From Gallionella sp. (lineage in GTDB: Bacteria > Pseudomonadota > Gammaproteobacteria > Burkholderiales > Gallionellaceae), in contig JAHEDW010000003.1 in NCBI GenBank assembly GCA_024641025.1, forward strand, positions 24,625 through 88,624: a stretch of DNA of 64,000 nt, read 5' to 3'. Shown here in pieces: positions 27,618-37,177 of the stretch. Each line of letters opens with the position of its first letter. Positions within the stretch are counted from its first letter, which is position 1. The notes under the pieces were generated by a model. That model was not told the origin of the DNA and did no database searches. It saw nothing but the letters and a program-made list of their open reading frames with translations. The position numbers were made by a program, and so were the translations under genes.

Positions 27618-28603
27618 AAATCGACATGAACGAAATTGCCAATGGAAAGCCCTCGGAAGTCGGTGAGGTACACGGGGTTGGAAACACAGTGTCCGGGACA
27701 AATCGAGAGAAAATTCTTTCAAATGTTGAGCTAGCCAACAAGCCGAGCTTTGCAGGAGTGGATTCTCCGATTCAATTCGAGCGGCATTCGACCAATTTCA
27801 ATCGTCTTAAAGGTCGTTTGGAGCACCTGGTTGGGATGGCGATCGCCGATTTCAATATGATCGAGGACGGTGACAGCGTGATGGTATGCCTTTCTGGAGG
27901 CAAAGATTCCTACACCTTGCTGGATATTCTGCTCACTCTTCGCAAGCGTGCGCCAATCGATTTTCGCATAGTCGCTATGAATCTCGACCAGAGGCAGCCA
28001 GGCTTTCCGGTCGAAGTGCTGCCGAATTACCTTAAGTCTCTCGGGGTCGAATATCACATTGAAACACAGGATACCTATTCCATTGTCAAGCAGAAGATTC
28101 CAGAGGGCAAAACCACCTGCTCATTATGTTCGCGGCTTCGTCGCGGAATCATTTACCGTGTGGCAAAGGAGCTCGGTGCGAACAAGATTGCATTGGGACA
28201 TCATCGCGATGACATGATCGAGACGCTGTTCCTAAATATGTTCTTTGGCGGTAAGCTAAAGGCAATGCCACCAAAGCTGGTGACCGACAAAGGTGACCAT
28301 ATTGTGATTCGCCCCTTGGCTTATTGTGTGGAAAAGGACATAGCACGCTATGCGCGCGGCATGGAATTCCCGCTTATTCCATGCAATCTTTGCGGCTCTC
28401 AGGAAAATCTCCAACGCCAGAACATCAAGGAGATGCTTGCCACATGGGAGCGTGAATACCCAGGCCGAAGTCAGACCATTTTTACTGCGATGCAGAACAT
28501 CGTTCCTTCGCATTTACTGGACAGCAAGCAGTTCGATTTTATGAATATCGGAGTTGGGCATAATCAAACTGATGGTGATTTGGTGTTTGATCAAGCGCTT
28601 TGA
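27614..28603 (+). CDS. ttcA: tRNA 2-thiocytidine(32) synthetase TtcA
   Basis: A 329-residue PP-loop ATPase that thiolates C32 of some tRNAs using a [4Fe-4S] cluster. The PP-loop is [17 protein letters not shown], and the cluster cysteines are in [16 protein letters not shown] and the later [34 protein letters not shown] is also characteristic. The first 60 or so residues before [13 protein letters not shown] are poorly conserved and longer than in E. coli (311 residues), and a later start is conceivable. The ATGA overlap with the upstream SDR gene favours the start given. Confidence 0.95.
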   Translation: MKIDMNEIANGKPSEVGEVHGVGNTVSGTNREKILSNVELANKPSFAGVDSPIQFERHSTNFNRLKGRLEHLVGMAIADFNMIEDGDSVMVCLSGGKDSYTLLDILLTLRKRAPIDFRIVAMNLDQRQPGFPVEVLPNYLKSLGVEYHIETQDTYSIVKQKIPEGKTTCSLCSRLRRGIIYRVAKELGANKIALGHHRDDMIETLFLNMFFGGKLKAMPPKLVTDKGDHIVIRPLAYCVEKDIARYARGMEFPLIPCNLCGSQENLQRQNIKEMLATWEREYPGRSQTIFTAMQNIVPSHLLDSKQFDFMNIGVGHNQTDGDLVFDQAL

Positions 28604-28688
28604 GCTCCAAGATCATGCATTTGAGGCGTGTTCATGATAACTTTTGTCTATGATATGCTTGAACCAGATAAACTAGTTGTTGTCCGAT

Positions 28689-28717
28689 TTGTGACACGTT
28701 CGTATCTAAAGTATAAA
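28689..28717 (+). promoter_or_regulatory. sigma70-like promoter before the YfaZ-like gene
   Basis: TTGTGA (28689-28694) and TATAAA (28712-28717) are separated by 17 bases, 63 bases before the gene start, in a 176-base gap after ttcA. The gene has its own AGGAG ribosome binding site. The match is good by eye but untested. Confidence 0.5.
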
Positions 28718-28779
28718 TACTGCAGACTTGTCCCAATATCTCGACCAACCTGAATTTCTTTAATATTAGGAGTGAAGTT

Positions 28780-29343
28780 ATGTGTTTTCGCCGAATTCTT
28801 GCACTCTCCCTGCTTGTTTTCAGCGCCCCTGCCTTGGCTGATACCTTTGATATAAACATGAACGATACCAGTGTCCAATTGCAATACGGTGCTTCGATGG
28901 GTCACGACACCCTCGGAAGATCCGAACTTCACTTGGGGTATCTCTATGCCAACGATAAAAATTCATTCCTGGATTTGGGGTTCCGGGTGAAGGATGAGTT
29001 GGGAAGCAATGCACCTGGGGTCACAGTGGGTTTTGGTCTGAAAGGTTTGTATGCAAATGCAAAAAACTATGATGCGAGTGCGATGGCCATAGGTGGATTG
29101 CTTCGATATGCACCGTTTTCCGACACGCGTTTTGGTATTGGAGGCCTAGTGTATCTGTCACCGAATATTGTCACATTCGGTGATGCCGACCGCTTTATCG
29201 AAACCGGAGTCAAAGTGGATTATGAAATCATTCCACAGGCAGTTGTTTACGTGGGTTATCGCAAAATCGAGTTCAAGCTAAAACCAGGCCCATATGCAAT
29301 TCTAAACGAAGGTGCAAATATCGGTCTGACAATGTCGTTTTGA
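28780..29343 (+). CDS. YfaZ-like outer-membrane beta-barrel protein
   Basis: A 187-residue exported protein. The signal peptide is residues 1-20 (ends ALA before Asp). The mature part is a series of amphipathic strands such as VQLQYGASMG, SELHLGYLY, SFLDLGFRVKDELG, AVVYVGYRKIEFKLKPG, and ends NIGLTMSF with a terminal Phe, as outer-membrane barrels do. Gly-rich strands and the loop FGDADRFIETGVKVDYEI resemble the YfaZ family, a putative porin group. AGGAG lies seven bases upstream of the ATG and a promoter at 28689-28717. It stands alone. Confidence 0.8.
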   Translation: MCFRRILALSLLVFSAPALADTFDINMNDTSVQLQYGASMGHDTLGRSELHLGYLYANDKNSFLDLGFRVKDELGSNAPGVTVGFGLKGLYANAKNYDASAMAIGGLLRYAPFSDTRFGIGGLVYLSPNIVTFGDADRFIETGVKVDYEIIPQAVVYVGYRKIEFKLKPGPYAILNEGANIGLTMSF

Positions 29344-29405
29344 AGTGACCCGTTTAGCAAGGTCGCAGAATTCCGACTACATGTTCCTAATGACGGTGAA
29401 TTCGT

Positions 29406-29855
29406 TTATTCTGCTGCGATCTTGAAAACCACTTTTCGTATCTGACCATCTGATACGAGCGGAGCATGTGCATCATCCGGAAAAAAGATGCAGAACGCTC
29501 CTGGTGGGGTCGCTATCCATGTGTCGGGTATATCATCGAAGAACCGGATGTCCTTTTCCGGACTGTAGTCACTTACCGGTTTGTGGCAGTCTGCCAACGC
29601 TTTCCATCCCATCTCATCCGTACCTTCCAGGACCAGCTGTATATCAATATATCGTCGGTGAGACTCAAGTTTCGCTTCCGAACGTTTACGTCCATGCGCA
29701 TATTCCACGATGGCCAACAGGTCATCGCCAACGATAGGATAGCATCCTGGTGCAAGTGATATCAGGTTGGTGTTTCGAATATATTCGAAGGCTCGCGGAA
29801 ATAGTGGATGAAGCGCAGCATAGCGATGAGAATTAGGAAGGTTAGAGAAGATCAT
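29406..29855 (-). CDS. YhcH/YjgK/YiaL-family protein
   Basis: A 149-residue protein of the DUF386 family, a cupin-like barrel sometimes tied to sugar or sialic acid use. The core motifs are EAKLESHRRYIDIQLVLEGTDEMGW, DYSPEKDIRFFDD and FCIFFPDDAHAPLV, with the metal-binding His/Glu residues intact. No sugar transport or catabolic gene is nearby, so its substrate here is unknown. It ends 62 bases from the convergent YfaZ-like gene. Confidence 0.9.
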   Translation of the reverse strand: MIFSNLPNSHRYAALHPLFPRAFEYIRNTNLISLAPGCYPIVGDDLLAIVEYAHGRKRSEAKLESHRRYIDIQLVLEGTDEMGWKALADCHKPVSDYSPEKDIRFFDDIPDTWIATPPGAFCIFFPDDAHAPLVSDGQIRKVVFKIAAE

Positions 29856-29903
29856 TCGAGAATTTCCAGATTGGTTATCTTGCTTGCCTGTCAGACACTC
29901 TAC

Positions 29904-31250
29904 TTAAACAAATCTGGCCAGCATACCCTTGGCCAAGTCTCCGTGCAATGGGATCTGAACCCTATGGCCACTGCCTGGCGCAGTATTGATTGCTTCGCCT
30001 GAAAGGTTGTGCATCTCTAACAGATCGACGATACGATTCCCTGATGGATGAATGATCTCCAACTTGTCACCGACATGGAATTTATTCTTGACGTCTATCT
30101 CTGCAATGCCGTTGACACAGCTGACGATATCTCCGACATATTGCTGTCGCGAGTTCTCTGAATGGCCACGCAGGTAGTTCTGCTGTTCGTGAGTATGATG
30201 GCGTTCGTAGAAGCCGTCGGTATAGCCACGGTTTGCCAGTGCGTCAAGCGCGCCAAGTAAATTCGGATTGAACGGCCTGTCTAATACTGCATCTTCGATT
30301 GCCTGGCGATATACCTGAGCGGTACGGGCAACGTAGTAGATGGATTTGGTGCGCCCCTCGACCTTGAGTGAATTGATGCCGATCTTTACAAGGCGCTCTA
30401 TGTGTTCTACAGCGCGCAAGTCTCTTGAATTCATGATGTAGGTGCCGTGCTCGTCCTCCATGACAGGCATCAGTTCACCCGGATGATCCTGCCGAGAGAT
30501 GACATATATTTTGTCGGCCATTGGATGCCGCGGTTGCCCACCGCAGTCGGACAAGTCACTTTGGCTAAGCGCCTTGTCGAAATCGAAGTCGATCTTTGTA
30601 ATGTCGCCAGTCTCGTCCTCGAAAGCGTTGCCAACTTTATAATCCCAGCGGCAGGCATTAGTGCAGGTTCCCTGGTTGGCATCGCGGTGGTTGAAATAAC
30701 CTGACAGTAAGCAACGTCCGGAATATGCGATGCAGAGTGCGCCGTGTACGAAAACTTCCAGTTCGATGTCCGGGCACAACTGGCGAATTTCAGCTATCTC
30801 GTCCAGTGAGAGTTCACGCGACAGGATCACACGGGTCAGGCCAAGTGACTTCCAAAATTTCACCGAAGCAAAGTTGACCGTGTTGGCCTGTACGGATAGA
30901 TGGATTGGCATTTCAGGCCAATGATCGCGTACCATCGCAATCAGGCCAGGATCGGCCATGATAAGAGCATCCGGTCGCATAGCGATTACCGGAGCCATAT
31001 CCGCTATATAAGTCTTCACCTTTGCGTTGTGCGGGATCAGGTTGCTTGCGACGAAGAATTTCTTGCCTAATGCCCGTGCTTCATTAATGCCGTCGTTTAG
31101 CTCTTCCAACTTGAACTCGTTGTTGCGTGCACGAAGTGAATAACGCGGCTGTCCAGCATACACCGCGTCCGCGCCGAAAGAAAAAGCAGTGCGCATTTTG
31201 TCCAGTGTGCCGGCAGGCAACAGCAATTCAGGTGCGATCGAATTTATCAC
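29904..31250 (-). CDS. YegQ/TrhP-type peptidase U32 family protein
   Basis: A 448-residue U32-family protein. Despite the name these are not shown to be proteases here: E. coli YegQ (TrhP) acts in prephenate-dependent 5-hydroxyuridine formation at tRNA position 34. The signature is EVFVHGALCIAYSGRCLLSGYF followed by GTCTNACRWDY, giving the four Cys of a probable Fe-S site. The N-terminal APELLLPAGTLDKMRTAFSFGADAVY and SLKVEGRTKSIYYVARTAQVYR are also typical. The start is a GTG whose last two bases overlap the metF stop (GTGA), so it is coupled to metF. Confidence 0.9.
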   Translation of the reverse strand: MINSIAPELLLPAGTLDKMRTAFSFGADAVYAGQPRYSLRARNNEFKLEELNDGINEARALGKKFFVASNLIPHNAKVKTYIADMAPVIAMRPDALIMADPGLIAMVRDHWPEMPIHLSVQANTVNFASVKFWKSLGLTRVILSRELSLDEIAEIRQLCPDIELEVFVHGALCIAYSGRCLLSGYFNHRDANQGTCTNACRWDYKVGNAFEDETGDITKIDFDFDKALSQSDLSDCGGQPRHPMADKIYVISRQDHPGELMPVMEDEHGTYIMNSRDLRAVEHIERLVKIGINSLKVEGRTKSIYYVARTAQVYRQAIEDAVLDRPFNPNLLGALDALANRGYTDGFYERHHTHEQQNYLRGHSENSRQQYVGDIVSCVNGIAEIDVKNKFHVGDKLEIIHPSGNRIVDLLEMHNLSGEAINTAPGSGHRVQIPLHGDLAKGMLARFV

Positions 31251-32077
31251 AGTCCTAATCGCTTCCAGATTGCCAAGCTTGGTGCAGCATGGTTCAGAGT
31301 ATAAAAATGCAGTCCAGGCGCACCACCGGCAAGCAGTCTTTCACATAACTGTGTGACGACATCCAGTCCAAAAGCCTGAATCGCTTCGGTATCGTCTCCT
31401 AAGCCTTCCAGTGTCTTGCGCATCCACCGTGGAATTTCAGCGCCACAGGCGTCAGAAAAACGCGCAAGCTGGGCAAATTTAACGATAGGCATGATGCCAG
31501 GAACAATTGGAATGGTGATGCCCAGCTTGCGACACTCATCTACGAAGCGGAAATAGCTGTCGACATTGTAAAAATACTGCGTGATCGCTGAATCAGCACC
31601 GGCATCGACCTTACGCTTGAAATTGAGAAGGTCGCTGCGAGCTGATTTGGCTTGTGGATGAATTTCAGGGTAACCAGCTACTTCAATGTGGAAGTGGTCA
31701 CCAGTCTGGGTTCGGATGAATGATACAAGTTCGTTGGCATACTGGAATTCGCCTGTGGTGGCCATTCCGGAGGGTAAGTCGCCACGTAGAGCAACGATAC
31801 GGCTGATACCCAGATTCTTGTAGGTGTCGAGAATGGCGCGGATGTTTTCGCGGGTAGATCCGATGCAGGATAAATGTGGTGCCGCGGTGTAGCCTTCGGC
31901 CTTGATCTGTTGAACAGTTTCAAGCGTTCGGTCGCGAGTTGAGCCACCTGCGCCAAATGTCACGGAAAAGAATTCCGGATTGAGTTTTTCCAGTTGCTTG
32001 CGCGTAGCGGCTAGTCTTTCTGCACCTTCCGGAGTCTGAGGTGGAAAAAACTCAAAACTGAATATTGGCTTACTCAT
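31247..32077 (-). CDS. metF: 5,10-methylenetetrahydrofolate reductase
   Basis: A 276-residue FAD enzyme that makes 5-methyl-THF for methionine synthesis. It begins MSKPIFSFEFFPPQTPEG, with FFSVTFGAGGSTRDRT, ALRGDLPSG, and GADSAITQYFYNVDSYFRFVD as family marks. I chose the ATG at 32077: GAGAAG lies upstream, it overlaps the stop of the membrane-protein gene as ATGA, and the product starts at the conserved segment. The longer in-frame extension to 32119 adds an unconserved Cys-rich tail. Confidence 0.96.
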   Translation of the reverse strand: MSKPIFSFEFFPPQTPEGAERLAATRKQLEKLNPEFFSVTFGAGGSTRDRTLETVQQIKAEGYTAAPHLSCIGSTRENIRAILDTYKNLGISRIVALRGDLPSGMATTGEFQYANELVSFIRTQTGDHFHIEVAGYPEIHPQAKSARSDLLNFKRKVDAGADSAITQYFYNVDSYFRFVDECRKLGITIPIVPGIMPIVKFAQLARFSDACGAEIPRWMRKTLEGLGDDTEAIQAFGLDVVTQLCERLLAGGAPGLHFYTLNHAAPSLAIWKRLGL

Positions 32078-32439
32078 TTTCTTCTCATCAGTTGAGCAGC
32101 AGCTGCGGATAAAGCCCATGAAAAAAAGCTGTACAGTACCGATCCCAAAACACCGTGCCAGAAACTATCCACCAGGAAGCCCTTAAGTATTGTGCCGACG
32201 AACCAGAACAGCAGGCCGTTAATGACAAAGATGAACAGCCCGATAGTCAGTAAAGTGACTGGCAGGGTCAGCAACAGCAACAGAGGTCGAATCAGCGTGT
32301 TTATAAGACCTAGAAAAAATGCGGCAATTAGTGCGGCAGTAAATCCGTCCACGCGGATTCCTGGAACGAAATTGGCCACCGCGAGAAGGGCAAGCGCATT
32401 GAGTATCCAGATCAGCAACAATTCAAACTGCAGTTTCAT
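32074..32439 (-). CDS. four-helix membrane protein of the 'phage holin family' (DUF360-like)
   Basis: A 121-residue protein with four hydrophobic segments (about 5-24, 30-50, 56-82, 92-117). Family marks are LIAAFFLGLINTLIRPLLLLL and LFIFVINGLLFWFVG. Databases name it after mycobacterial phage holins, but it is widespread in chromosomes and there is no phage context here. It lies between ahcY (183-base gap) and metF (ATGA overlap), so it should be co-translated with metF. Its role in methyl metabolism, if any, is unknown. Confidence 0.85.
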   Translation of the reverse strand: MKLQFELLLIWILNALALLAVANFVPGIRVDGFTAALIAAFFLGLINTLIRPLLLLLTLPVTLLTIGLFIFVINGLLFWFVGTILKGFLVDSFWHGVLGSVLYSFFSWALSAAAAQLMRRK

Positions 32440-32622
32440 ATAAGCTTTCTAATTCACGGCTTCAGTATGATTGATCATCCAGTCACTCCGTGCGGAAAAG
32501 TTGGCAATGTGATGCCCAGGCAGTCATTAGTGCTGAAGACTCACTAAAGGCTTGAGGTGCCTGCGAGTCATACTTTCCGCTCGTGAGTGCAGGTATTGCT
32601 CGCATGAAGCGCGAGTACGGAT

Positions 32623-34053
32623 TCAATAACGGTAATGGTCTGGTTTGTAAGGGCCATCCTTGGGTACGCCGATATAAGTGGCTTGCTTGTCGGTAAGAGT
32701 GCTTAGCTGCGCATTAAGCGTGGTCAGTTGCAATCTGGCAACCTTCTCATCCAGATGCTTGGGCAAGGTATAGACGCCGATCGGATAATCCTTGGTTCGG
32801 GTGAATAGCTCAATCTGCGCGATGGTCTGGTTTGCGAATGAAGAGGACATCACGTAGGAAGGATGTCCAGTGCCGCAACCGAGGTTCACCAAACGCCCCT
32901 TTGCGAGCAGAATGATCCTCTTGCCGTCAGGGAAGATTACATGGTCGACTTGCGGCTTGATTTCTTCCCACTTGTATTTTTCCAGCGAAGCGACGTCGAT
33001 CTCGTTATCGAAGTGCCCGATGTTGCAGACGATGGCCTGATCTTTCATTTTCACCATGTGGTCATGAGTAATAACGTGGAAGTTTCCAGTGCAGGTGACA
33101 AATATGTCAGCCTTGTCTGCTGCATATTCCATGGTCACTACGCGGTAGCCTTCCATTGCGGCCTGCAATGCACAGATTGGGTCTATTTCCGTTACCCAGA
33201 CTTGGGCGGACAGGGCTCGCATGGCTTGCGCTGAGCCTTTGCCAACATCGCCGTAACCACAAATCAGTGCGACCTTGCCGGCAATCATTACATCGGTGGC
33301 TCGCTTAATCCCGTCAACCAGCGATTCGCGGCAGCCATAAAGATTATCAAATTTTGACTTGGTGACTGAGTCATTGACGTTGATTGCAGGGAATTTCAGC
33401 TCTCCGCGCTCGTGCATCTGGTAGAGTCGATGCACGCCGGTGGTAGTTTCTTCAGTCACGCCTTGGATCTTGGCAAGACGGCTTGAATACCAGTTCTTGT
33501 CGACAGCGAGCTTGGCTTTGATCGAGGCAAACAGGCAGGTTTCCTCTTCAGAACCGGGATTGCTCAAGAGCGATGCATCGTTTTCAGCGCGCGCGCCCAG
33601 ATGCAACAGTAATGTTGCATCACCCCCGTCATCGAGGATCATGTTGGACATGCCCCCATCCGGCCATTCGAAGATGCGGTGGGTGTAGTCCCAGTACTCG
33701 GTCAGCGTCTCGCCCTTTACAGCGTATACTGCGATACCTTCAGCCGCGATGGCCGCTGCTGCATGATCCTGGGTCGAATAGATGTTACAGGATGCCCAAC
33801 GTACCTCAGCACCGAGCGCAGTCAGCGTTTCGATCAGCACGGCGGTCTGGATCGTCATATGAAGTGAACCGGTAATACGCGCGCCCTTGAGAGGCTGGCT
33901 TTGAGCGAATTCATCGCGGATTGCCATCAGTCCGGGCATCTCGGTCTCGGCGATTGCTATTTCTTTGCGTCCCCAAGTGGCCAGGGAGATATCAGCGACT
34001 TTGAAATCCGTGGTGTGTTTTGATGCAGCGTTCCCGCTAGTAACTGAGTTCAT
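32623..34053 (-). CDS. ahcY: S-adenosylhomocysteine hydrolase
   Basis: A 476-residue enzyme that splits S-adenosylhomocysteine to adenosine and homocysteine, relieving methyltransferase inhibition. It has the NAD-binding [43 protein letters not shown] and the C-terminal [10 protein letters not shown]. The insert between about 150 and 195 ([17 protein letters not shown]) is typical of the long bacterial/plant form. I chose the ATG at 34053 because GGAG sits six bases upstream; an ATG at 34065 has none. A promoter and a SAH riboswitch precede it. Confidence 0.97.
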   Translation of the reverse strand: MNSVTSGNAASKHTTDFKVADISLATWGRKEIAIAETEMPGLMAIRDEFAQSQPLKGARITGSLHMTIQTAVLIETLTALGAEVRWASCNIYSTQDHAAAAIAAEGIAVYAVKGETLTEYWDYTHRIFEWPDGGMSNMILDDGGDATLLLHLGARAENDASLLSNPGSEEETCLFASIKAKLAVDKNWYSSRLAKIQGVTEETTTGVHRLYQMHERGELKFPAINVNDSVTKSKFDNLYGCRESLVDGIKRATDVMIAGKVALICGYGDVGKGSAQAMRALSAQVWVTEIDPICALQAAMEGYRVVTMEYAADKADIFVTCTGNFHVITHDHMVKMKDQAIVCNIGHFDNEIDVASLEKYKWEEIKPQVDHVIFPDGKRIILLAKGRLVNLGCGTGHPSYVMSSSFANQTIAQIELFTRTKDYPIGVYTLPKHLDEKVARLQLTTLNAQLSTLTDKQATYIGVPKDGPYKPDHYRY

Positions 34054-34059
34054 AAGTGG

Positions 34060-34084
34060 CTCCATTCATATAGTAAATGAATGG
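34060..34084 (-). promoter_or_regulatory. hairpin overlapping the ahcY ribosome binding site
   Basis: On the minus strand CCATTCAT (34084-34077) and ATGAATGG (34069-34062) form a perfect eight-base stem with a seven-base loop. The last GG of the stem is also the first GG of the GGAG ribosome binding site of ahcY (34063-34060). It lies between the SAH aptamer and the start codon, so it is a candidate expression platform. How it would switch is not evident from the sequence alone. Confidence 0.55.
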
Positions 34085-34104
34085 GTGCGGTTGAAACGTG
34101 TAAA

Positions 34105-34162
34105 GACCTCGAGCCTGACGGGGGACTGGTTGTCCAGACCCGCTGCAGCACCCCTCGAAGGA
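34105..34162 (-). promoter_or_regulatory. SAH riboswitch upstream of ahcY
   Basis: The minus strand reads CGAGGGGTGCTGCAGCGG (from 34157) and then CCGTCAGGCTCG (ending 34110). These are the two conserved strands of the SAH aptamer: the GAGG-GCTGC core and the CAGGCTCG that closes P1. P1 pairs about seven bases (cttcgag with ctcgagg, allowing one G-U). The known class senses SAH and raises ahcY expression. The match is by recognition, not by covariance search. Confidence 0.88.
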
Positions 34163-34167
34163 CGCGG

Positions 34168-34197
34168 ATTATAAACCCAAAAGGGGAGTTTTGTTAA
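34168..34197 (-). promoter_or_regulatory. promoter for the SAH riboswitch-ahcY transcript
   Basis: TTAACA (34197-34192) and a perfect TATAAT (34173-34168) are 18 bases apart on the minus strand. Transcription would begin near 34161, right at the first aptamer base. The -35 overlaps the metK stop codon (34196-34194), so ahcY can be expressed apart from metK. Confidence 0.8.
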
Positions 34198-35357
34198 ATC
34201 CCGGCATCCGCGCGCAGTGCATTTGCCTTATCAGTTGCTTCCCAGGTAAATTCCGGTTCTTCACGACCGAAGTGTCCATAGGCAGCAGTCTTCTCGTAGA
34301 TCGGGCGGAGCAGATCAAGCATTTGTACGATGCCTTTTGGCCGCAGGTCAAAGTGCTTTCTAACCAGTTCCGATATCCTTTCATCAGAGATCTTGCCGGT
34401 GCCATATGTAGTCACCCATACGCTGGTAGGTTGGGCTACCCCGATCGCATATGAAATTTGGATGAGACACTTGCTGGCCAACCCTGCAGCCACGATATTT
34501 TTGGCTACATACCGCCCGGCGTAAGCCGCAGAGCGGTCTACCTTGGAAGGATCCTTCCCAGAGAACGCACCTCCGCCGTGCGGTGCGGCGCCACCATAAG
34601 TATCAACAATGATCTTGCGCCCGGTCAGGCCACAATCACCCTGTGGACCACCGACGACGAATCGGCCGGTCGGATTAACCAGATACTTGATGTTACCCTT
34701 GACGAGTTGCTTCGGCAGGATAGGCTTGATTATCTCTTCGATTGTAGCTTCACGAATCTTTTCCAGAGTCATTTCAGGTGAATGCTGTGTGGATAAAACC
34801 ACTGTGTCTATAGAGTGTGGCTTGCCATCCTCGTAGCGGATGGTGACTTGTGATTTTGCGTCCGGTCGCAACCAGGGCAAACGCCCGTCGTGGCGCAACT
34901 GCGCCTGGCGTTGCACGAGACGGTGCGAAAGATAGATCGGCAGCGGCATGAGCGTATCTGTTTCGTCGCATGCATAGCCGAACATAAGTCCCTGGTCTCC
35001 AGCACCCTGGCCAAGCTCATCATCGTAGGCCTTGTTCACACCTTGGGCAATGTCGGGACTTTGCTTGTCATAAGCAACAAGCACCGCGCACCCTTTATAG
35101 TCTATGCCAAAATCAGTATTGTCATATCCGATACGCTTGATGGTGTTGCGTGCCACCTGGATGTAATCGACATTGGCTGTGGTTGTGATTTCGCCTGCCA
35201 GTACAACTAAGCCGGTGTTGCACAATGTTTCGGCTGCAATACGCGAATGCCTGTCCTGCGCTAGAATGGCATCCACGATCGCATCGGATATCTGGTCGGC
35301 TACTTTGTCCGGATGACCTTCGGAAACTGACTCGGATGTGAAGAAATATTCGCTCAT
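34194..35357 (-). CDS. metK: S-adenosylmethionine synthetase
   Basis: A 387-residue enzyme making SAM from methionine and ATP. Marks are [20 protein letters not shown] at the N-terminus, [12 protein letters not shown], and [20 protein letters not shown] with the Lys/Asp residues of the active site. The ATG at 35357 has GGAGAACC just upstream and gives the usual start; longer frames reach across the promoter toward the divergent acyltransferase gene. The leader of about 34 bases leaves no space for a SAM riboswitch. Confidence 0.97.
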   Translation of the reverse strand: MSEYFFTSESVSEGHPDKVADQISDAIVDAILAQDRHSRIAAETLCNTGLVVLAGEITTTANVDYIQVARNTIKRIGYDNTDFGIDYKGCAVLVAYDKQSPDIAQGVNKAYDDELGQGAGDQGLMFGYACDETDTLMPLPIYLSHRLVQRQAQLRHDGRLPWLRPDAKSQVTIRYEDGKPHSIDTVVLSTQHSPEMTLEKIREATIEEIIKPILPKQLVKGNIKYLVNPTGRFVVGGPQGDCGLTGRKIIVDTYGGAAPHGGGAFSGKDPSKVDRSAAYAGRYVAKNIVAAGLASKCLIQISYAIGVAQPTSVWVTTYGTGKISDERISELVRKHFDLRPKGIVQMLDLLRPIYEKTAAYGHFGREEPEFTWEATDKANALRADAGI

Positions 35358-35397
35358 GGTTCTCCGTTCGATCACTTCGTTAGTAAAAAGGGCGCGC

Positions 35398-35403
35398 ATT
35401 ATA
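35398..35403 (-). promoter_or_regulatory. extended -10 promoter of metK
   Basis: The minus strand shows TGTTATAAT: a perfect TATAAT (35403-35398) with an upstream TG one base before it, an extended -10 element. A -35 is weak (GTCAAA region). Transcription would start near 35391, 34 bases before metK. The site lies 27 bases from the divergent acyltransferase start. Confidence 0.55.
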
Positions 35404-35429
35404 ACAAAACTCCCGTTCATTTTGACTTT

Positions 35430-36308
35430 ATGATTTCTTCCTTGATGGTTGGATTATTTGAATTCCTTGCCCGCTTGCCCTTGTTGGTGTTGCACTGGCT
35501 TGGTACATTGCTTGGTTGGGTAACCTACTTGTCTTCACGGAAATATGCCGCGCGATTACAAGAGAACCTACGAAATGCAAGGATTGTGCAGTCTGGCAAT
35601 GAATTGCGAAAATTACAGCACGCCAACATCCGAGAAGCTGGTAAAGGCATTTTGGAGCTACCATGGGTATGGCGGCGCCCCCTTGGGAAAGTGGTTGCAA
35701 GCGTCAAAGAATGCCATGGATGGGATTATGCAGAGGCAGCACATGCAAAGGGCAAAGGCGTAATTTTGTTGACGCCGCATATTGGTTGCTTCGAGGTCAT
35801 CAGTCTGTATATAGCAGCACGTCTTCCGATGACATCAATGTATCGTGCTCCGCGGTGGAAATTTCTGGATACTCTGATGCATCAGGGACGCGAACGCGGG
35901 CAGATGAAGTTGGTGGCGGCTGACTTTGGCGGTGTACGCCAGATGCTCAAGGCGCTGAAGCGTGGGGAATTTATTGGTGTATTGCCTGATCAAGTGCCGG
36001 GCAATGGCGAGGGTGAGTGGGTTTCGTTCTTTGGGCGCCCTGCTTATACGATGACGCTGATCGGTCGCCTGATGGCATCTAGTGGTGCCCCAGTTGTGAT
36101 GTGTTACAGCGTACGTCTTGCAAATGGGGCTGGTTATATTTTGCACTTTTCTCCATTGGATATGGATGCTTCCCGCTCTATTCCACTTCAAATTAACAGT
36201 GCATTGGAAGCAGTGATTCGCAACTGTCCGGAACAATATCTATGGAGTTACAACCGGTACAAGGTTCCACGTGGCGTTCTGCCTCCGGATGCTGACAAGG
36301 GGCAATGA
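35430..36308 (+). CDS. LpxL/HtrB-family lipid A acyltransferase, first copy
   Basis: A 292-residue inner-membrane acyltransferase. After an N-terminal hydrophobic helix ([19 protein letters not shown]), the HX4(D/E) catalytic motif appears as [11 protein letters not shown], followed by [35 protein letters not shown] and [11 protein letters not shown] near the end. LpxL-type enzymes add secondary acyl chains to Kdo2-lipid IVA. The next gene is a second family member, overlapping by four bases. Which of the pair acts first cannot be told. It is divergent from metK. Confidence 0.9.
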   Translation: MISSLMVGLFEFLARLPLLVLHWLGTLLGWVTYLSSRKYAARLQENLRNARIVQSGNELRKLQHANIREAGKGILELPWVWRRPLGKVVASVKECHGWDYAEAAHAKGKGVILLTPHIGCFEVISLYIAARLPMTSMYRAPRWKFLDTLMHQGRERGQMKLVAADFGGVRQMLKALKRGEFIGVLPDQVPGNGEGEWVSFFGRPAYTMTLIGRLMASSGAPVVMCYSVRLANGAGYILHFSPLDMDASRSIPLQINSALEAVIRNCPEQYLWSYNRYKVPRGVLPPDADKGQ

Positions 36309-37177
36309 TGCTGGCACGTCTGGGTGTATTCGTATTTTGGCTGATCCATTTTTTGCCGTTCCGCATTATTGTTGCTATTGGTAACGTCATCGGCTTGCTT
36401 CTCTACCATTTGGCAGTTGAGCGCCGCCGAGTCGGCACCATCAATTTGAAGCTGTGCTTTCCCGACATGAGTGATGAGGCGCGAAAGGAACTGTTGCGGA
36501 ATCACTTCAAGATGTTCGGTAGAGGCCTCATCGAACGCAGCATCCTTTGGTGGTCGAGTGCAGAGCGTATTTCCAGCCTGATTCGCGTCGAGGGGGTAGA
36601 ACATTTTGAAGCCTTGAAAGATAAACCGGCAATCCTGCTTACACCCCATTTTGTCGGGATGGATGTGGGGGGGCAGTGGATCGCCCAGAAGATAGACACG
36701 GTGTGCATGTATGCGAACCAAAAAAGCGTCTACTTGACTGAATTGCTCTTAAAGAAACGAGCACGCTTCCGTAACCAGCATCTTTATTCACGCCAGCAAG
36801 GATTGCGCCCCATCCTTAAAGGGATGAGAGCAGGGATGCCGTTCATCTATCCACCTGATCAGGATCAGGGCGTCAAGGATGGAGCCTTTATTCCCTTCTT
36901 CGGGGTGCCTGCAGCAACGATGACCTCAGTTCCCCGAATTGCACAGATGACAGATGCGAAAATTTTGCCCAGTATCACTCATCTGTTGCCTGGCGGGGCA
37001 GGGTATGTGCTTACCTTTTATCCTCCATGGGATAATTATCCGAGCGGAGATGATATCGCTGATGCACGCCGCATGAACGAATTCATCGAGCAGCGTGTTC
37101 TCGAAATGCCCGAACAGTATTTTTGGCTGCATAAGCGGTTCAAGACCAGACCGGAAGGTGAAGAAAGGTTCTACTGA
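36305..37177 (+). CDS. LpxL/HtrB-family lipid A acyltransferase, second copy
   Basis: A 290-residue relative of the preceding protein, with ATGA overlap. The catalytic motif is [12 protein letters not shown] (His then Asp four residues on), followed by [25 protein letters not shown] and [16 protein letters not shown]. The N-terminus [31 protein letters not shown] is a membrane anchor. A tandem pair fits the two late acylations of lipid A (LpxL and LpxM-like roles). Its stop overlaps the ubiD start by one base (TGATG). Confidence 0.9.
   Translation: MMLARLGVFVFWLIHFLPFRIIVAIGNVIGLLLYHLAVERRRVGTINLKLCFPDMSDEARKELLRNHFKMFGRGLIERSILWWSSAERISSLIRVEGVEHFEALKDKPAILLTPHFVGMDVGGQWIAQKIDTVCMYANQKSVYLTELLLKKRARFRNQHLYSRQQGLRPILKGMRAGMPFIYPPDQDQGVKDGAFIPFFGVPAATMTSVPRIAQMTDAKILPSITHLLPGGAGYVLTFYPPWDNYPSGDDIADARRMNEFIEQRVLEMPEQYFWLHKRFKTRPEGEERFY

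Noticed and set aside
32074..32439. Prophage remnant, from the holin label
   Set aside because: No other phage gene is near; the gene is coupled to metF and the family is common in chromosomes.
35358..35429. SAM riboswitch before metK
   Set aside because: The promoter lies about 34 bases from the start codon, leaving no room, and no SAM aptamer motif is present.
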